This document shows positions 33,649 to 45,975 of a stretch of DNA of 64,000 bases, piece after piece. Each line of letters begins with the position of its first letter. Within the stretch, counting starts at the first letter, position 1. The notes under the pieces are model-generated. The model was not told the origin of the DNA. It made no database searches and saw only the letters and a list, made by a program, of their open reading frames with translations. Source of the stretch: Archegozetes longisetosus (taxonomy: Eukaryota > Arthropoda > Arachnida > Sarcoptiformes > Trhypochthoniidae); assembly GCA_018873245.2 (NCBI GenBank), contig JAEMBT020000005.1:14088001-14152000 (forward strand), in the 5' to 3' direction. A program made the translations under genes and the position numbers.

Positions 33649-36192
33649 TATACTATATTAATTAACACTCTATAAATATGTTTGAGTTTTCTATGGGCAA
33701 ATTTTTACAATAGCTATAGCTATGATTCTTTAGTGTAAGTAGATATATACACAAAATACTGGATATATATACTACTAAATCTGAAAGTTGTATACTTTTT
33801 TAACTTAAATATATGTTAGTACTCGACTGTATAGACTAAACAGATTATTGAGACAAACAGATAAAACATGATTTGCACACATTCAAGGATTATACCTATT
33901 AATCATATAAAACATAAAAAATTATAATTAAGTTGGGGGAAGTCCCAAACATAAATGCTTGTTATGCAGAAAAATACATACCTTAAAAAAGTACACAACT
34001 TTGAATTTTATACTTATACATGTTAGAGGTTTAACGCCTGTTCACAGGATTACTTCAAGAAATCGATTCTTTAAAATGTCATAATTTATTATGAATAAGT
34101 AATTAAAGGCCTTCATATGATTCAAACATGACTTAAATTATTGAGAAATATTTAAATTAATGCAATTAATTAAGTGTAATTTAGCCTTTGGACTCTAGAT
34201 TTAGCCAATGAGCTCTTTACCTTCATTTTGAGCTCATCAGTCCTAATAAAAACTATTTTTTTAATTTTCAGAAATTAAATGAATTTTATGAGAATCAATT
34301 CATTGAATGTCAATTACATATACATTTTGAAGTTATCTAAACGTTTTTTAATGAGTGAATTTGAATTGTGAAGGAAACCTTAAGATAAATGTTTGAATTT
34401 AAAATGAATAACATTTTCCTCCTAAACCAATATTACTTTTGAGGAACTTCAGAGATATCAAGAATTTTCTAAATAATGATCACCTTTTGCATTTTGACTC
34501 GTTGTGCAGTATTGAAAGTGCAAAACAAGATTTGATTGAATATTAATGTGTTTACAATAATATAAAAGGTGGCTTTGACGCCTTCGACCAGTCGTTTTGC
34601 TAAAAACAAATTTATGCATAAAATGAGATTCAAGTTGATCGGTAAATACTGAATATGACAGTATAGTAAGCAAGAAGGTATTCAGCATTTATCTTAACCA
34701 AAACTTATAGAGATAATGTTGATTAAGAAAGCCATGCATTATAAAAATAAAGTACTAATAGTTAGCTTGCATCATTCACTACAGTATCTATAACTTGGAA
34801 GAAATTGTGTCGAATATCTTAAATAAAATGCAACACGAATACTGTTATTGTTAGAATCCTATTTTCGAAAATTACTCAATACGTTTTCTGTGTTCAAGCT
34901 GTTCGGTGCCAACTGGTCTATATTTTCAGAACTTGGCAGTAAAATTCAGGATGTTTGGTTCTAAAATCCATGAAATTTTGATTCTGAATTCAAAATTTGT
35001 TTTTTGCTTATAAATAAAGCAACTACTTACATATATACTTACATACTTACTTTCTAAGCTTTAAAAATATACTATCGAACAAATAATTGTGTCAAACTAT
35101 GCACTAAAAAATGGGGATCACATTATTTTCAAAACTTTTATTTCGACATAAACTCAATCAAAGCTCAGTTCTAAAAAGTCTAATAACAAATGTCAAGCTA
35201 TAAAGCAATATTAAATTTTTGTTGACTGAATCTCTTAGCATTCCTTGAGCTCTATGCACAAATAATTGAGGGAAAGCTCATAATTGAACACATCACTTTT
35301 TGTTCAATAGTACAAAACTGTCGTTCAATTGAAAAGGAAAATATACTATCTTATTAGGTTCTCATAATTCATGTTCTCTATCATAAATGAATTTGAGACT
35401 AAGACCTAGTGAAAGGCTTCTAGTTCTAAAATTTCTGTCTTTAATTTGAGTGATATCTAAAAAAGTGTGAAAATGATGCGTAATTTTCATTGCATTTGCC
35501 CATTTTTAGGATTCGGTATGAGGCCGGGAAATCTGAACACTATTATTCTTAAGGAGTATAATTTTCATTCGAATAAATCTATAAAATGTCTAACCTAATT
35601 TAATATTTAATTTAATATTTTACCACTTGAAACTAATGTTAGTTCAAACAAGTTTTAGAGCTATAAAATATTTTTGTTAATCTTTTTGAATATATTATTA
35701 AGATGAAAAAAGTTACTTTTATTGAATCAGTTGCTAACGTGTAAGACTTGGTAATCATTCATAAAATACTTGTATAAATTAAAAGATATTTAGCTAAATT
35801 AAATCGTTAAAGATAAAATGAAACCAAGTATATAAAGCATAGAACATATTTTAGATCATTAATATTTATGCAATCAACTCGATTTATGACGTTGAAAGTT
35901 TTTGGACGTTTTCAAGCATGTTTTAGCCTTCCAATACTATTCTAATTTGAAGGCCAACATGTCTCAAACTCTTAGATTGCGAAATGTCTGAACTTGATGT
36001 TCTAATAACACATGAGAATTAAGAACTAAATATTTAAGCATTGTTATGACATTGAAATCAACATTTTGTAGCTTTCTTGCATCAAAGGATTCGTTAATGC
36101 CTATAATGCTATCGAAAAATTAAGTCAAGTTTGTTTCTATGAAGTTTTAATAAATTTCTAGTTGAAAAATAAATGGATTAACTAATTATATA
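33649..36192. other. Upstream region of the full-length ABCG gene, no gene seen
   Basis: About 2.5 kb of AT-rich DNA precedes the ABCG start. No exon, RNA gene or paired element was recognised, and no convincing TATA box or initiator near 36193 could be picked out from the AT-rich background. Confidence 0.35.
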
Positions 36193-39100
36193 ATGGCTGA
36201 AAAATTATCGATAGCTTGGATTGATTTGACTTTCAGGATAAAATCAAATCTGTTAAGAAAAGAAATAAACATTTTGAACGGATTGAATGGATCTGTGAAT
36301 TTCGGTTCTCTAAATGCACTGATGGGTCCTTCAGGTGCAGGAAAGACAACACTTTTGAAGTGTATTAATGGAAAAATTAAGTCTGGATTAGAAGATGAAT
36401 CAAAAATTTATTTGAGTAACAGTGAGAAAATCAGCCCATGTTTTATTGCTCAACGCGACAAAGAAAACTTAATTATGGGACTAACAGTTAAACAGAACAT
36501 GATTTATGCATCAAAATTGAAAAATAGTGGCATAAAAGCAGATCACGAGCAAAATGTTATGCATCTGCTAGAAGAATTGATGATAAGTCATATTGTCAAT
36601 AATAAAGTTTCGGATTGTAGTGGAGGTGAACAGAAACGAATTTCAATAGCACTTGAGTTAACTTCAGTTATTAAACCAAATCTCCTATGCATTGATGAGC
36701 CAACCACTGGGCTCGATAGCAAAGCAGCTCAAACTGTAAGACTTTATCACATTTGTTTTCTTTTAATATATTATATAAAGTTTAGGTCATTTCAACTGTT
36801 TATTATTAGGTTATGGAATGTCTTAAGGTCTTGTCGCGAAAACATAACATATCGATCATAACAAGTATACATCAGCCAAACGGTAACATACTTATGATGT
36901 TCGACAAGTTATATGTCATAGCCAAAGGAGGGATTTGTATCTATTCCGATCCTCCTAAAGAATTGAATTCTCATTTAAGTGAATGTGGAGTTATTTGCAC
37001 TGAATTCGAAATTCCTATCGAAACATTACTAAAAGTGGCCTCAAAACAAACAAATGATGGACAAATCACACGATTAGCGACTAAAACATTGGGAGAGAGA
37101 CAAACAATACTCAACAGATGTGAAAATGAAGCAAAACTTTCTCCAAATGGAATTCAATTCAAAAGTAAAGGTTTTAAATTGATAGATATGTGGTATCTGT
37201 TAATGCGAACCATGACTTATAACTATATATCTGAATGGAAAACTCTTTGGACACAGTTTGTCTTTTATGTCGTGTTTGCATTTTCAATAACACGAATGTT
37301 TAATTCGAATATTGGTAAACCTGACGCATGTTTCAGTTTTCTGTTTAACCCAAACACAAGTTGTCATAAACAACTCGAAGACGATTCACTTCTTGATCAA
37401 AACACAAAATTTCTATTCTTCACATCAGTACTGGTTATGTTTGTTCATTTATCTGTTGCCACATTAACATTTCTAAATGATGTTCAAATATTTGTTAAAG
37501 AACACCAAAATAGTAAGTCTCTTATGACTCAAAGCAAATTTGTTATTAATTAGACTGAGTGTTTTGAAGATAGAAAAAAATAGTTCCATAAAGTAAATAT
37601 TCGAAAATTTTTTATTGATTATCAAATGATTTTCAATGATAGGATGGTATAGTACAGGATCTTATTTTTTGGCTAAAATTGTGGTCGGAATATTACCAAC
37701 TCTTTTATTTGCATCAAGTTTTGCATTTCTTGCATACTATTTAAGTGGACAAATATATGAAAATCACAGAGTTTTCCGTTACATCTATGTAATATCTATT
37801 GGTATGCTTTGCATACAATGCTTGGGTTATTTGTTTGGAGTCATTTTTATGAATTACGATCAGGCAGCCATGATTTCCTCCTTTGTAATCTACTCATCAA
37901 TGACCGCGCTCTGCAACTTTTTTATAATTATCAAAGAAATGCCACAGTTACTTCAAATATTCAGTGAACTGTCTCCACCAAAATTCGTTTTCAATTCTGT
38001 ACTGATTATTATATTTGGCTTTGATCGCTGTTCTTCAGACCAAATGTCATTAATATTATATAAGTTTGGTGTGTATGACGACCAATTTTGGACTAATGTT
38101 AGAAATTTGAACATCTATTATGCAATCCTTACATGCCTGGCATTTATTTTGCTTTGTATGAAAAATAATACTTTTTTCAAAAGAAGTAAATCGAAAAGCA
38201 TTAAGAAAGCAGTGTCTGAGGTTTCGGTTAAAGATAGGATTGATTTGGATATGGAACCTAAACCTAGTAGTACAGCAGGAGATTATGTGATCAATAATCT
38301 ATCAAATGACCGAATTGATATCAATGAAAATATTGTATTTGAGACGAAATGCGATCAACACAAGAATAAGAAATTAAGCATTGTTTGGACTGATTTGACT
38401 CTAAAAACTCCTAAGCATTTATTCAGTAAAGAAAAAATAATTCTCAACAAAATCAATGGTTGTGTTGAATTCGGATCATTGAATGCACTGATGGGTCCTT
38501 CAGGTGCAGGAAAGACATCACTATTGAAATGCATTAAAGGCACAAATAGAGACCAATTGACTAATGAAACAAATATTTATTTGAGTAAATATGAAAAAAT
38601 CCAGACTTCTTTTATATCCCAAGACGAAAGAGAACATCTTGTCAAAGGTCTGACTGTAAAACAAGCTCTTATTTATGCGTCAAAATTGAAGAACACTGGC
38701 CATGAAGTGGACCATCAAAGTAATGTTAAGACTTTGATGAAACAGTTGCTAATAAGTGGTACTGAAGATACAAATGTTGAGAACTGCAGTGGAGGTGAAC
38801 AGAAGAGAATAGTTATAGCAATGGAATTGACGTCTCATATAATGCCAAATCTTATGTGTATTGATGAGCCAACGAGTGGTCTGGACAGCAATGCTGCAGA
38901 AGTGGTATAAGTTTTACTTATTTTTTTCAATAGTCTGAAAAATATTCAAATTTCTAATAATTGCAGAACATTTCATTCATGTCTAATTAAAGTTGAACCA
39001 AATACATGAAATTGATTTGTAGGTAATCGAATGTCTAAAACAGATGAGCCGAAGGCATAACATATCTTTTATAACGAGTATACATCAGCCGAGCCATCAC

Positions 39101-41192
39101 ACACTTATGATGTTCGACAAGTTGTATGTCTTAGCGAAAGGAGGTCTCTGTGTCTATTCAGGTCCACCACAAGAACTCAGCAGACATTTGAAAGAATGCG
39201 ATATCGCATGTAAAGAATTTGAAGTCCCAGTCGAAGTATTGCTGACATATGCGTGCATTGGAATAGAAGACGAACATTTCATGAAATTAGTGGACAAAAC
39301 ATTACGAGAAAAGGATTCAATTGTTGTGCGATGCAATGAGGAAACGGTTCTATTCCCTGATGGAATTCAGTTCAGAAGCAAAAGATTTAAATTAATTGAC
39401 TTATGGATTTTGATATTACGGACCGTGACTTACACATATAGATATTACTGGAAGTTTTTACTAACACAAATTGCACTTTACGTCGTTTTTGCCTATGCTC
39501 TGACCCTATTCTTCAGTTCTGATATTGGGGTTCCGAGCGGTTGTATTAGTTTAGAAGAAGACTTTGATAATTGTAATAAAACTGTCGAAAAATTAGAAGA
39601 AGAGTCTCTTATATCACAAAATATCAAATTCAACGTTTTTGGTATAATAATAGTGATGGCTTTTCAAATAATCATCACGACCATGACCTTTACTTCTGAT
39701 ATCAGTGTATTTTTGAACGAACACAGAAATTGTAAGTTGACTTTAAGTATTAGTTAATATATATCTAATGTTCACTAAAATTGTTCAACACTTATTGACT
39801 TTTATTGACAATAGTTGGCTTTGCTGCAAACCATGTCTTTCGTTGCAAATAACGCAGATATTTCGATCGAGTTAGAGTTAGGTTAATATAGATTAAGGTA
39901 GACTTAAACTAAACATAAGCTTACAAAGTATTATTCAGGGCATCATTTATAATAACATCTGGATTATTCTACAGTAAAATCACAGAACCATCATTTAAGA
40001 AACGGATGTATATATTGATTCTAAAAAATGAACATTTCAATATCTACTCCAATAGATTAAAAAATCAATTTAAGCCCATCAGTACTATAGTGTAGTATAG
40101 TTACTGTAGTAATCGAGTTTGAACTATTTCTACAAAATATGTTTATTGTTGAACATCATACCATTTATGAGGCTTATCAAATTGAGCGCGCGTTCAACGA
40201 CCTGTCTATTCTAACTTAGTGTTTTTTATAGTGATAACTTAATTTCTAGAAAAAGATTTGTAGTCAATTGTGAAAAAGTAAACTATTCGAAAGCGAACTA
40301 CCCAAACCCCTATTTTTTGTCATATTAAACCGCTTATCCGAATTATATCTTTCGAATTATTGACCGTTGACTCTTCGATCGAACGCATTATCAAAAGTGA
40401 ATTAGTTACTAACTGTTAGTCTTTGAATCTCTAGTAACAGACATTAATTTGATAAAGTTTAACAGTTGTATTAATGACCAATTTGCTCATTTTTGAGCTT
40501 TCATTCCATATAAAGTTAAGACAATACATTTAATTCTAATAAAACTGTTTCTACTCAAAGGTTGGTATAGCACAGGATGTTATTATTGGGCAAAATCCAT
40601 AGTGGAATTGATTCCAACACTTTTGACAATTTTTTGCTATACCTATAACCTAGATATCTACGATGGCAACACTATTTTCTTTAACTACTTGTTTTTCTAC
40701 ATAATTGGCGTTCTTAATATACAAAGTATTGGACATTGTATAGGAGTTATATTCAGTGATAATGTGAAAATTGCAACTTTCTTCTCAGTCGCTCTATGCA
40801 TAAAGCTAGTTCTGTTCTGTAATTTTCTGATACCCATCAAAGAATTACATTATGCTCTTCAGTCGTTAAGCAATTTATCGGCTGTAAAACTGATGTTTGA
40901 ATGTATTATGATTTCATTCTATGGCTTTGGTCGCTGTACAGACACTGAGCTCTCATCGGTTATGTATCTTTTAGAACTCGAAGACGTGACTTATTATAGG
41001 AATGTTAGGATTTTAATCTATCAGTTTTTATTCCTTAGAAGTTTAGCACTTATCGTGCTTTTGATTAAAGTGCATCCTATGTATAACAGCAAAGAAGATG
41101 AAGAACGACGTCAATTAGAGGTTAGATCACTGAAACCATCGAATGCTCACATTCCGGGACTTGGTTCTCATCATGAATACAAAATCAAATAA
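36193..41192 (+). CDS. Full-length ABCG transporter (NBD-TMD-NBD-TMD), about 1282 aa
   Basis: Five exons: 36193-36735, 36810-37512, 37643-38904, 39023-39731 and 40561-41192, with GT-AG introns (74, 130, 118, 829 bp) whose phases all agree. Half 1: Walker A GPSGAGKT (residues 45-52), signature CSGGEQKR (142-149), Walker B LLCIDEP (164-170), H-loop SIHQP, then a six-helix membrane domain. After a polar linker of about 60 residues, half 2 repeats the order: NBD from about residue 660, Walker A near 700, CSGGEQKR near 797, LMCIDEP near 819, and a second membrane domain ending EYKIK. ABCG proteins export lipids, sterols or xenobiotics. Nearly all known animal members are half transporters that dimerise; this is one chain. 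The join is inside the single open exon 3. Both ATP sites keep canonical residues. No stop or frameshift is seen. Substrate unknown. Confidence 0.85.
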
Positions 41193-41307
41193 TGAAATAT
41201 TAATTTAACATGTTATTTAACTTGTAGAATACTATTTCAGGTACAATGGAATATCTCATGAGATTTTTACCATTACAACTCTGTTAAAAATTGGGTTGAA
41301 ATACACA

Positions 41308-41313
41308 AATAAA
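41308..41313 (+). promoter_or_regulatory. Poly(A) signal of the full-length ABCG gene
   Basis: AATAAA lies 116 bp after the stop codon at 41190-41192. It supports the end of the transcription unit here and not after exon 3. Confidence 0.45.
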
Positions 41314-42143
41314 TTAAATCCATGGAAATCTGCACCACACTTCATTACTTTTTTCAATTAAATTGTGCAGTTTTTATGATTCAGTCTCTAGTACAATTAA
41401 TTTGATTTATGTTTCTAACAGGTTATATTCGTTTTCAAAAATAATTTTATTATCTGAGGTCTGATTTAAAGCATAGTATTGAGCATCCTTGAAGTAACAG
41501 TTAATCGACGAATTATATCTTATTTGTTATTTCAAGGATTTTTAGATTTAATTATTGGTTCTACTTTTTGGTAATTGCTAGTGATATTTATTCTTATTAG
41601 AATCTACTTTTAGTAGTTTAATTGTGAACAAAGATTATTCAGTCGTTGTTGTTTGATCACAAACTGAATTAAGATCAAATTACTTGTTTGAGAGCAAAAA
41701 ATTTTGATATTCTTAAAGAGATTCACTTATAGGTTGTCAAAAATATAGTATTATGATTGAAAAATACACGACAAATGCTTCGAAATTAAGTAAACTTTGT
41801 AAAAATTTTGAAAAATAATCAATTAAACATTGTATAAGATTTGGAAAAATTTAATAGATTTTTGAGGGACAATAAAAGAGAATATAAATTTATTTATAGT
41901 AATAAAAATATTTGAAGAAATCAAATATGATTTTGTATTGTTTTAAAGCTTTAAATAGATTCTTATTTATCCAAAAATGATAAATCGAAGATTTGAGAAC
42001 TAGCAGCTAATTGTTCAAAGACTATGACTAGATTAACATTAAAATGTGTTTGGCCTAAATATGAATATAAAAATACTATTAAGGGTCTTCTGACTGCTTA
42101 AAATTCGATTGATTCTGACATCAAACAATATAAATGTGATTAC
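41314..42143. other. Gene-free stretch
   Basis: AT-rich DNA with no recognised exon or element between the ABCG gene and the hAT derivative. Confidence 0.35.
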
Positions 42144-42723
42144 CAGAGTCTTAACTTTGTTGGAAATCCAACTTTTTATTAGACAAGCGAAAAGCTAGGA
42201 TTCAAAGATATGAGTGCCAATCACCAAATAACAATTAATTTGAGCTCATATTTATGTTCCTATAAATCCTATTTTTGGGAGTTATTCCTATAAATCCTAT
42301 AAACCTTATTTTTGCTAGATTTTTACCTAAAAACGCACAATTTTGTTCAATTAGACATAAATTCAATGAGTTTTTAGAGTTATACATAAATTGGTTTATA
42401 AAATTTAATATAAATTCAAGTACAAATTTAAACTTTCTAGAAATTTGCTAAACTTTTGTTTCAACAAAATAATTATTTGATTTATTTTAAACTAATTTTC
42501 TTAATTTTGAACGCAAATAATCCTTTTTTTGGCATTTTTCAGATAAATTTGCAACTTTTAAAGTTTTAACACCAAAAATAATGTTAAAAATGAATACTTT
42601 ATGCCCCAAAATGTCTAAAACATGGCTTTTTAGTCCTATTTTTAAGTCCTACTTTTGGTCATTTTGAGTCCTAAAATACTACCTATTTTTGCCTGTTTTA
42701 AGTCCTATAAAGTTAAGACTCTG
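42144..42723. mobile_element. hAT-type non-autonomous element, 8-bp target duplication
   Basis: Perfect 8-bp duplications GTGATTAC lie at 42136-42143 and 42724-42731. The ends are inverted, CAGAGTCTTAACTTT on both sides. Subterminal regions carry repeated CCTATAAATCCTATTTTTG-like (left) and AGTCCTATTTTTAAGTCCTA-like (right) units. No transposase piece was found in the 580 bp. It is inserted next to the decayed zinc-finger gene. Confidence 0.8.
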
Positions 42724-42779
42724 GTGATTACAATCATTATAAACATGGTTTTAAAAGAAAAGGAGATTTTTCAACCATA

Positions 42780-43281
42780 AATTGATTCGTTCATGGATAA
42801 AAAGTTTATGATGGAAGTCATTGTAATAAGAACTATAAAAAAAAGTAATAATTTTAATAGTCACAAAATCGTATTGATTTGAAGGAAGAGAAGTATATCC
42901 GTGATTATGGTGAATGTGAATGAATATTCTATTAAAAGTATCATCAATTTACTTATTGATTCAGGTGAAAAGCCATTTATTTGATATTATAAGCAATCTG
43001 TGAAAACGCGGCAGCTGTCATATTCAGAAACATTTCGTCATAAAAGACATAAATGCTTTTATATTGAATACTTGAAAAGTTTGGTCACGAAACCAAGAAT
43101 TGAAAGACATATTGTTTTGAGATATGCGGCAGACAAGTTATTTAGGCGTAACTTTAATCAATGTAAAATGTTTGTGAATTCAAGTCATTTAAATCAAAAT
43201 TTGAAATTTCTTCATAAAAGAAATATTCAAAATACTGATAATCTAATTCGAATACAATATCGCTCACTTTTAAATTACTAA
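42780..43281 (+). pseudogene. Decayed C2H2 zinc-finger gene
   Basis: Fragments in more than one frame retain finger sequence: CNKNYKKKSNFNSHKIVLI, then KYIRDYGECE before a stop, SGEKPFI with the characteristic T/S-G-E-K-P-F linker before another stop, and, in the open frame 43000-43278, RHKRHKCFYIEYLKS and QCKMFVNSSHLNQNLKFLHK. Spacing and the linker identify a tandem C2H2 array of a DNA-binding protein, but several Cys and His ligands are lost and stops interrupt it (the TGA at about 42930 and at about 42983). Not functional. Confidence 0.6.
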
Positions 43282-43579
43282 TTCAATTTGATATAATATC
43301 AAAGCATAGTTCGAAAACCTGTAATGTTCTCAAAGTGATACCAAAAATCAAAAACAAAAAATTTAGGTTAAACAGATCTGATTGTTATTTAAAATGAGTT
43401 ATATTTAAGACAGCAAACCATGTTAAAATCTATTCGTCAGATTCAGGTCTAACTCTATCAATAATAAAAACTGAATAAGTGTTCTGGAGGGTTTTAATTT
43501 CATTCGACCAAAAATATGACTTCGTCTCGAGTTTTAAAATTAGTGAAGAGCATTAATCCGAAATCTTGAGCTTGAATTT

Positions 43580-43745
43580 CTATGAGCGTAGCACAGGATT
43601 CTTGATCTTTGAGCTGTACCTCTACTTAGAAGTTCCGATCCAAACTGTGAGCTACATCGCTCGCTTATGTTTAAAATTCAAAATAATCAGCAGTCATTTT
43701 TGTAACAAGTATTCATTTCAAGTTACAATCAAGTATTTCTTCAGA
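43580..43745 (+). pseudogene. Possible relic of an ABCG membrane-domain exon
   Basis: The stretch at about 43585-43670 reads RSTGFLIFELYLYLEVPIQT and then VSYIA. It resembles the start of the third exon of the intact ABCG genes (WYSTGxYxxxKxxxExxPT, then a helix), and the DNA retains AGCACAGGATT as in the intact copies. The match is short and only the first membrane helix can be lined up. It may be the remains of another tandem half transporter, or chance. Confidence 0.3.
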
Positions 43746-44067
43746 TAATATATTCAGTTTGATCGTAAAATTTGAAGAATCAATTCAAGCACATTGAACT
43801 CGGTTTGAAACAAAGTTTCAGACAAATTATGATTCACTTTAATGTGTTTCTTAAGTGTATTACTCGAAACTTTAATTCTAAAAAGTGTCTCATTTTCTGT
43901 ACACTTTCAAAATTTGAACGACTTGTCATTTAATTTAATAAAGAAATCTTTTCTATTCCACTTTTGATAGGTAATTTATCATATAAATTTAGTCAAGTAC
44001 TATGTTAGCATTTGATCGGATCAGAAATATATTATTCAAAATATTTTTAGCTTTTAGTGTAGATACA

Positions 44068-45250
44068 ATGAAAAGGAAATCGTTATCAATTGATGGCGAG
44101 TAATTGATTGATTGTGCGAGTAGTCACTCATACAAAATGGGAACCTCATCATACAACTTGACTAGTACTAAAAGATCACAGATTTATAGTCTCAAATTCA
44201 TAATGTTCGCTAATTTATTTGCGATAATTCGCGGCATAACATCTCTAAGAAATCCAGAAACGAGCAGAAGTTATTCTCTATTAATTGGAAACATGTCTCA
44301 TTTCTCTGCTTTTGTAAAGCATCGAAACATTATTATTAGACAAATGACTGCTTTCTCAATAATAAAACAATTTCTTCATCATATGCACAAAAAGCGACAA
44401 CAGTCGCAATGGATGAATACATTCCTAATGATATCCAGATCTATCCTATCTGCAAATATTGGATTCTATGACAAGACTGAAATTGATAAGTTGCAAACTT
44501 GCCTGCAATATTAGTGGACCGATTTCTGTAATCATGGCCGTGTTGACTATTTTGGCCTTCTCACGTTCATTACCAGAGCTGATAATCTCCAGTATTGGTT
44601 GCAGTCTAAATTATCTATTTTATGCTGATCACAAAGCAAATCTTTGGACACTCGTCTATTTGATTTATCCTTTCTGTTGATAGGATCTAATGCTGAAATC
44701 TAGGCTGAAACAGATTAACAATAAGCTTCAGTTAATGAAAAGGCAAGAAATTCAAACAAATATCAGTAATACTGATGGTATACTTCATTTCACTACGAGC
44801 GTCTATGAAAACGCCAGTGTATATAGCGTAGGAATTTGGGCAAAAATTCTTTTTGAGTTGCATCATGTATACAGTAATACTAAACCTCGAAATGCTATAT
44901 CAAGAAATATTCATGAAATTTATTGGTCTGCTATCTCTTATCCTTCTATCTTCTGTTTTGTATACATTCTCAGCTCTGGTTTTATTCTGGATGAATTTTG
45001 CTTCTATCCTGAACAGTATAGCGAATCGCGCGTACTCACTAACGAAGAGCTTGATTCTCACCAACAAGACAAGACATTTACCGATGAGACAACTGATTAA
45101 GGTAGTTGATGTTGACTTTTGAACAGATTAATATCAAGTGTGATGTATTTTTTCTATTTAAGCTAATGTATTTGGTTGAAAGAATCGGTTTAAAACAAGC
45201 TTTAATTATGGAGATACTTCCCTCATATATTATCCACGCTTCATCGAAGT
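44068..45250 (+). pseudogene. Gustatory-receptor-like 7TM gene, decayed
   Basis: ATG at 44068 meets an in-frame TAA at 44101-44103; the frame then runs to 44514 with a membrane-rich sequence (SLKFIMFANLFAIIRGITSL). A frame change near 44480 gives SGPISVIMAVLTILAFSRSL and LNYLFYADHKANLWTLVYLI, then tandem TGA-TAG at 44678-44683, after which the same frame continues with LKSRLKQINNKLQLM. Near 44850 the frame changes again: FIGLLSLILLSSVLYTFSAL and later NSIANRAYSLTKSLI. The order of hydrophobic helices, the K/R-rich loop after the fourth helix and the late N-x-x-A-N-x-x-Y motif fit arthropod gustatory receptors, especially expanded mite ones. At least four lesions make it a pseudogene. The family is inferred from layout, not from a search. 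Confidence 0.5.
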
Positions 45251-45975
45251 AAGTTTAAATTAATATTGTTTCCACAAATTGTTCTTACCAAGTCCTTGCT
45301 GAAAACATATCGTTCGAAAACCTCTTTCAGTTATATGTTCACTCTGTTCGCAAACCCTTCAAGAAGTAATTAAATAGTTCTTTAAATAATCTAAAAATCT
45401 TTAACCTTGTTCATAATGATTATTGTATTCTTCGATAAAGTTATTTGGTTTCATGACTAGAGCTTTTCTCAAAGTTATCGAAATATCTAGATAACTGGTT
45501 TATTAGAATTTGCACTATCATTAAGTTTTAAAAGATAGAAATTATGAATGAGTTACTAATATTAAAGTAATTTTCGAAGTAGCTGAAAAAATTTCATTAA
45601 AATCTCTTATAATTGCTTAGTCTATGGCGAAAAGCGTTGCAAAAATGTTTCATTCAAAGTTTGTTCATTTCACTTTTGTTGTCATTAATATAATTTACTA
45701 TTTGAAAGATAATCCGTTAATTATAAGAACTAAATTGCACTATGTTGACATTCGATGGTAATCGTATTGACATAATCTTGTTATGATTGAAAATCCTCGA
45801 GAAATTATCTGTTCGTTCATTCAAATTAATAAATGAGATTTAAATTCATTTGTTAGACTTCATATTGAACGTTTATTATATCAAGTTTCTCATTTTATGT
45901 ATCCTTTTGATAATTTCTTGCAACTGTTTTTCATTTAACATTTAATGTTGAATCGATAGTAATTTACTCATAAGT

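Noticed and set aside
37643-38904. The full-length ABCG as two separate half genes with a missed gene boundary
   Set aside because: The exon is open from the membrane domain of half 1 through the linker into NBD2, without stop or splice site, and no AATAAA-plus-promoter arrangement interrupts it. Transcript data could still overturn this.
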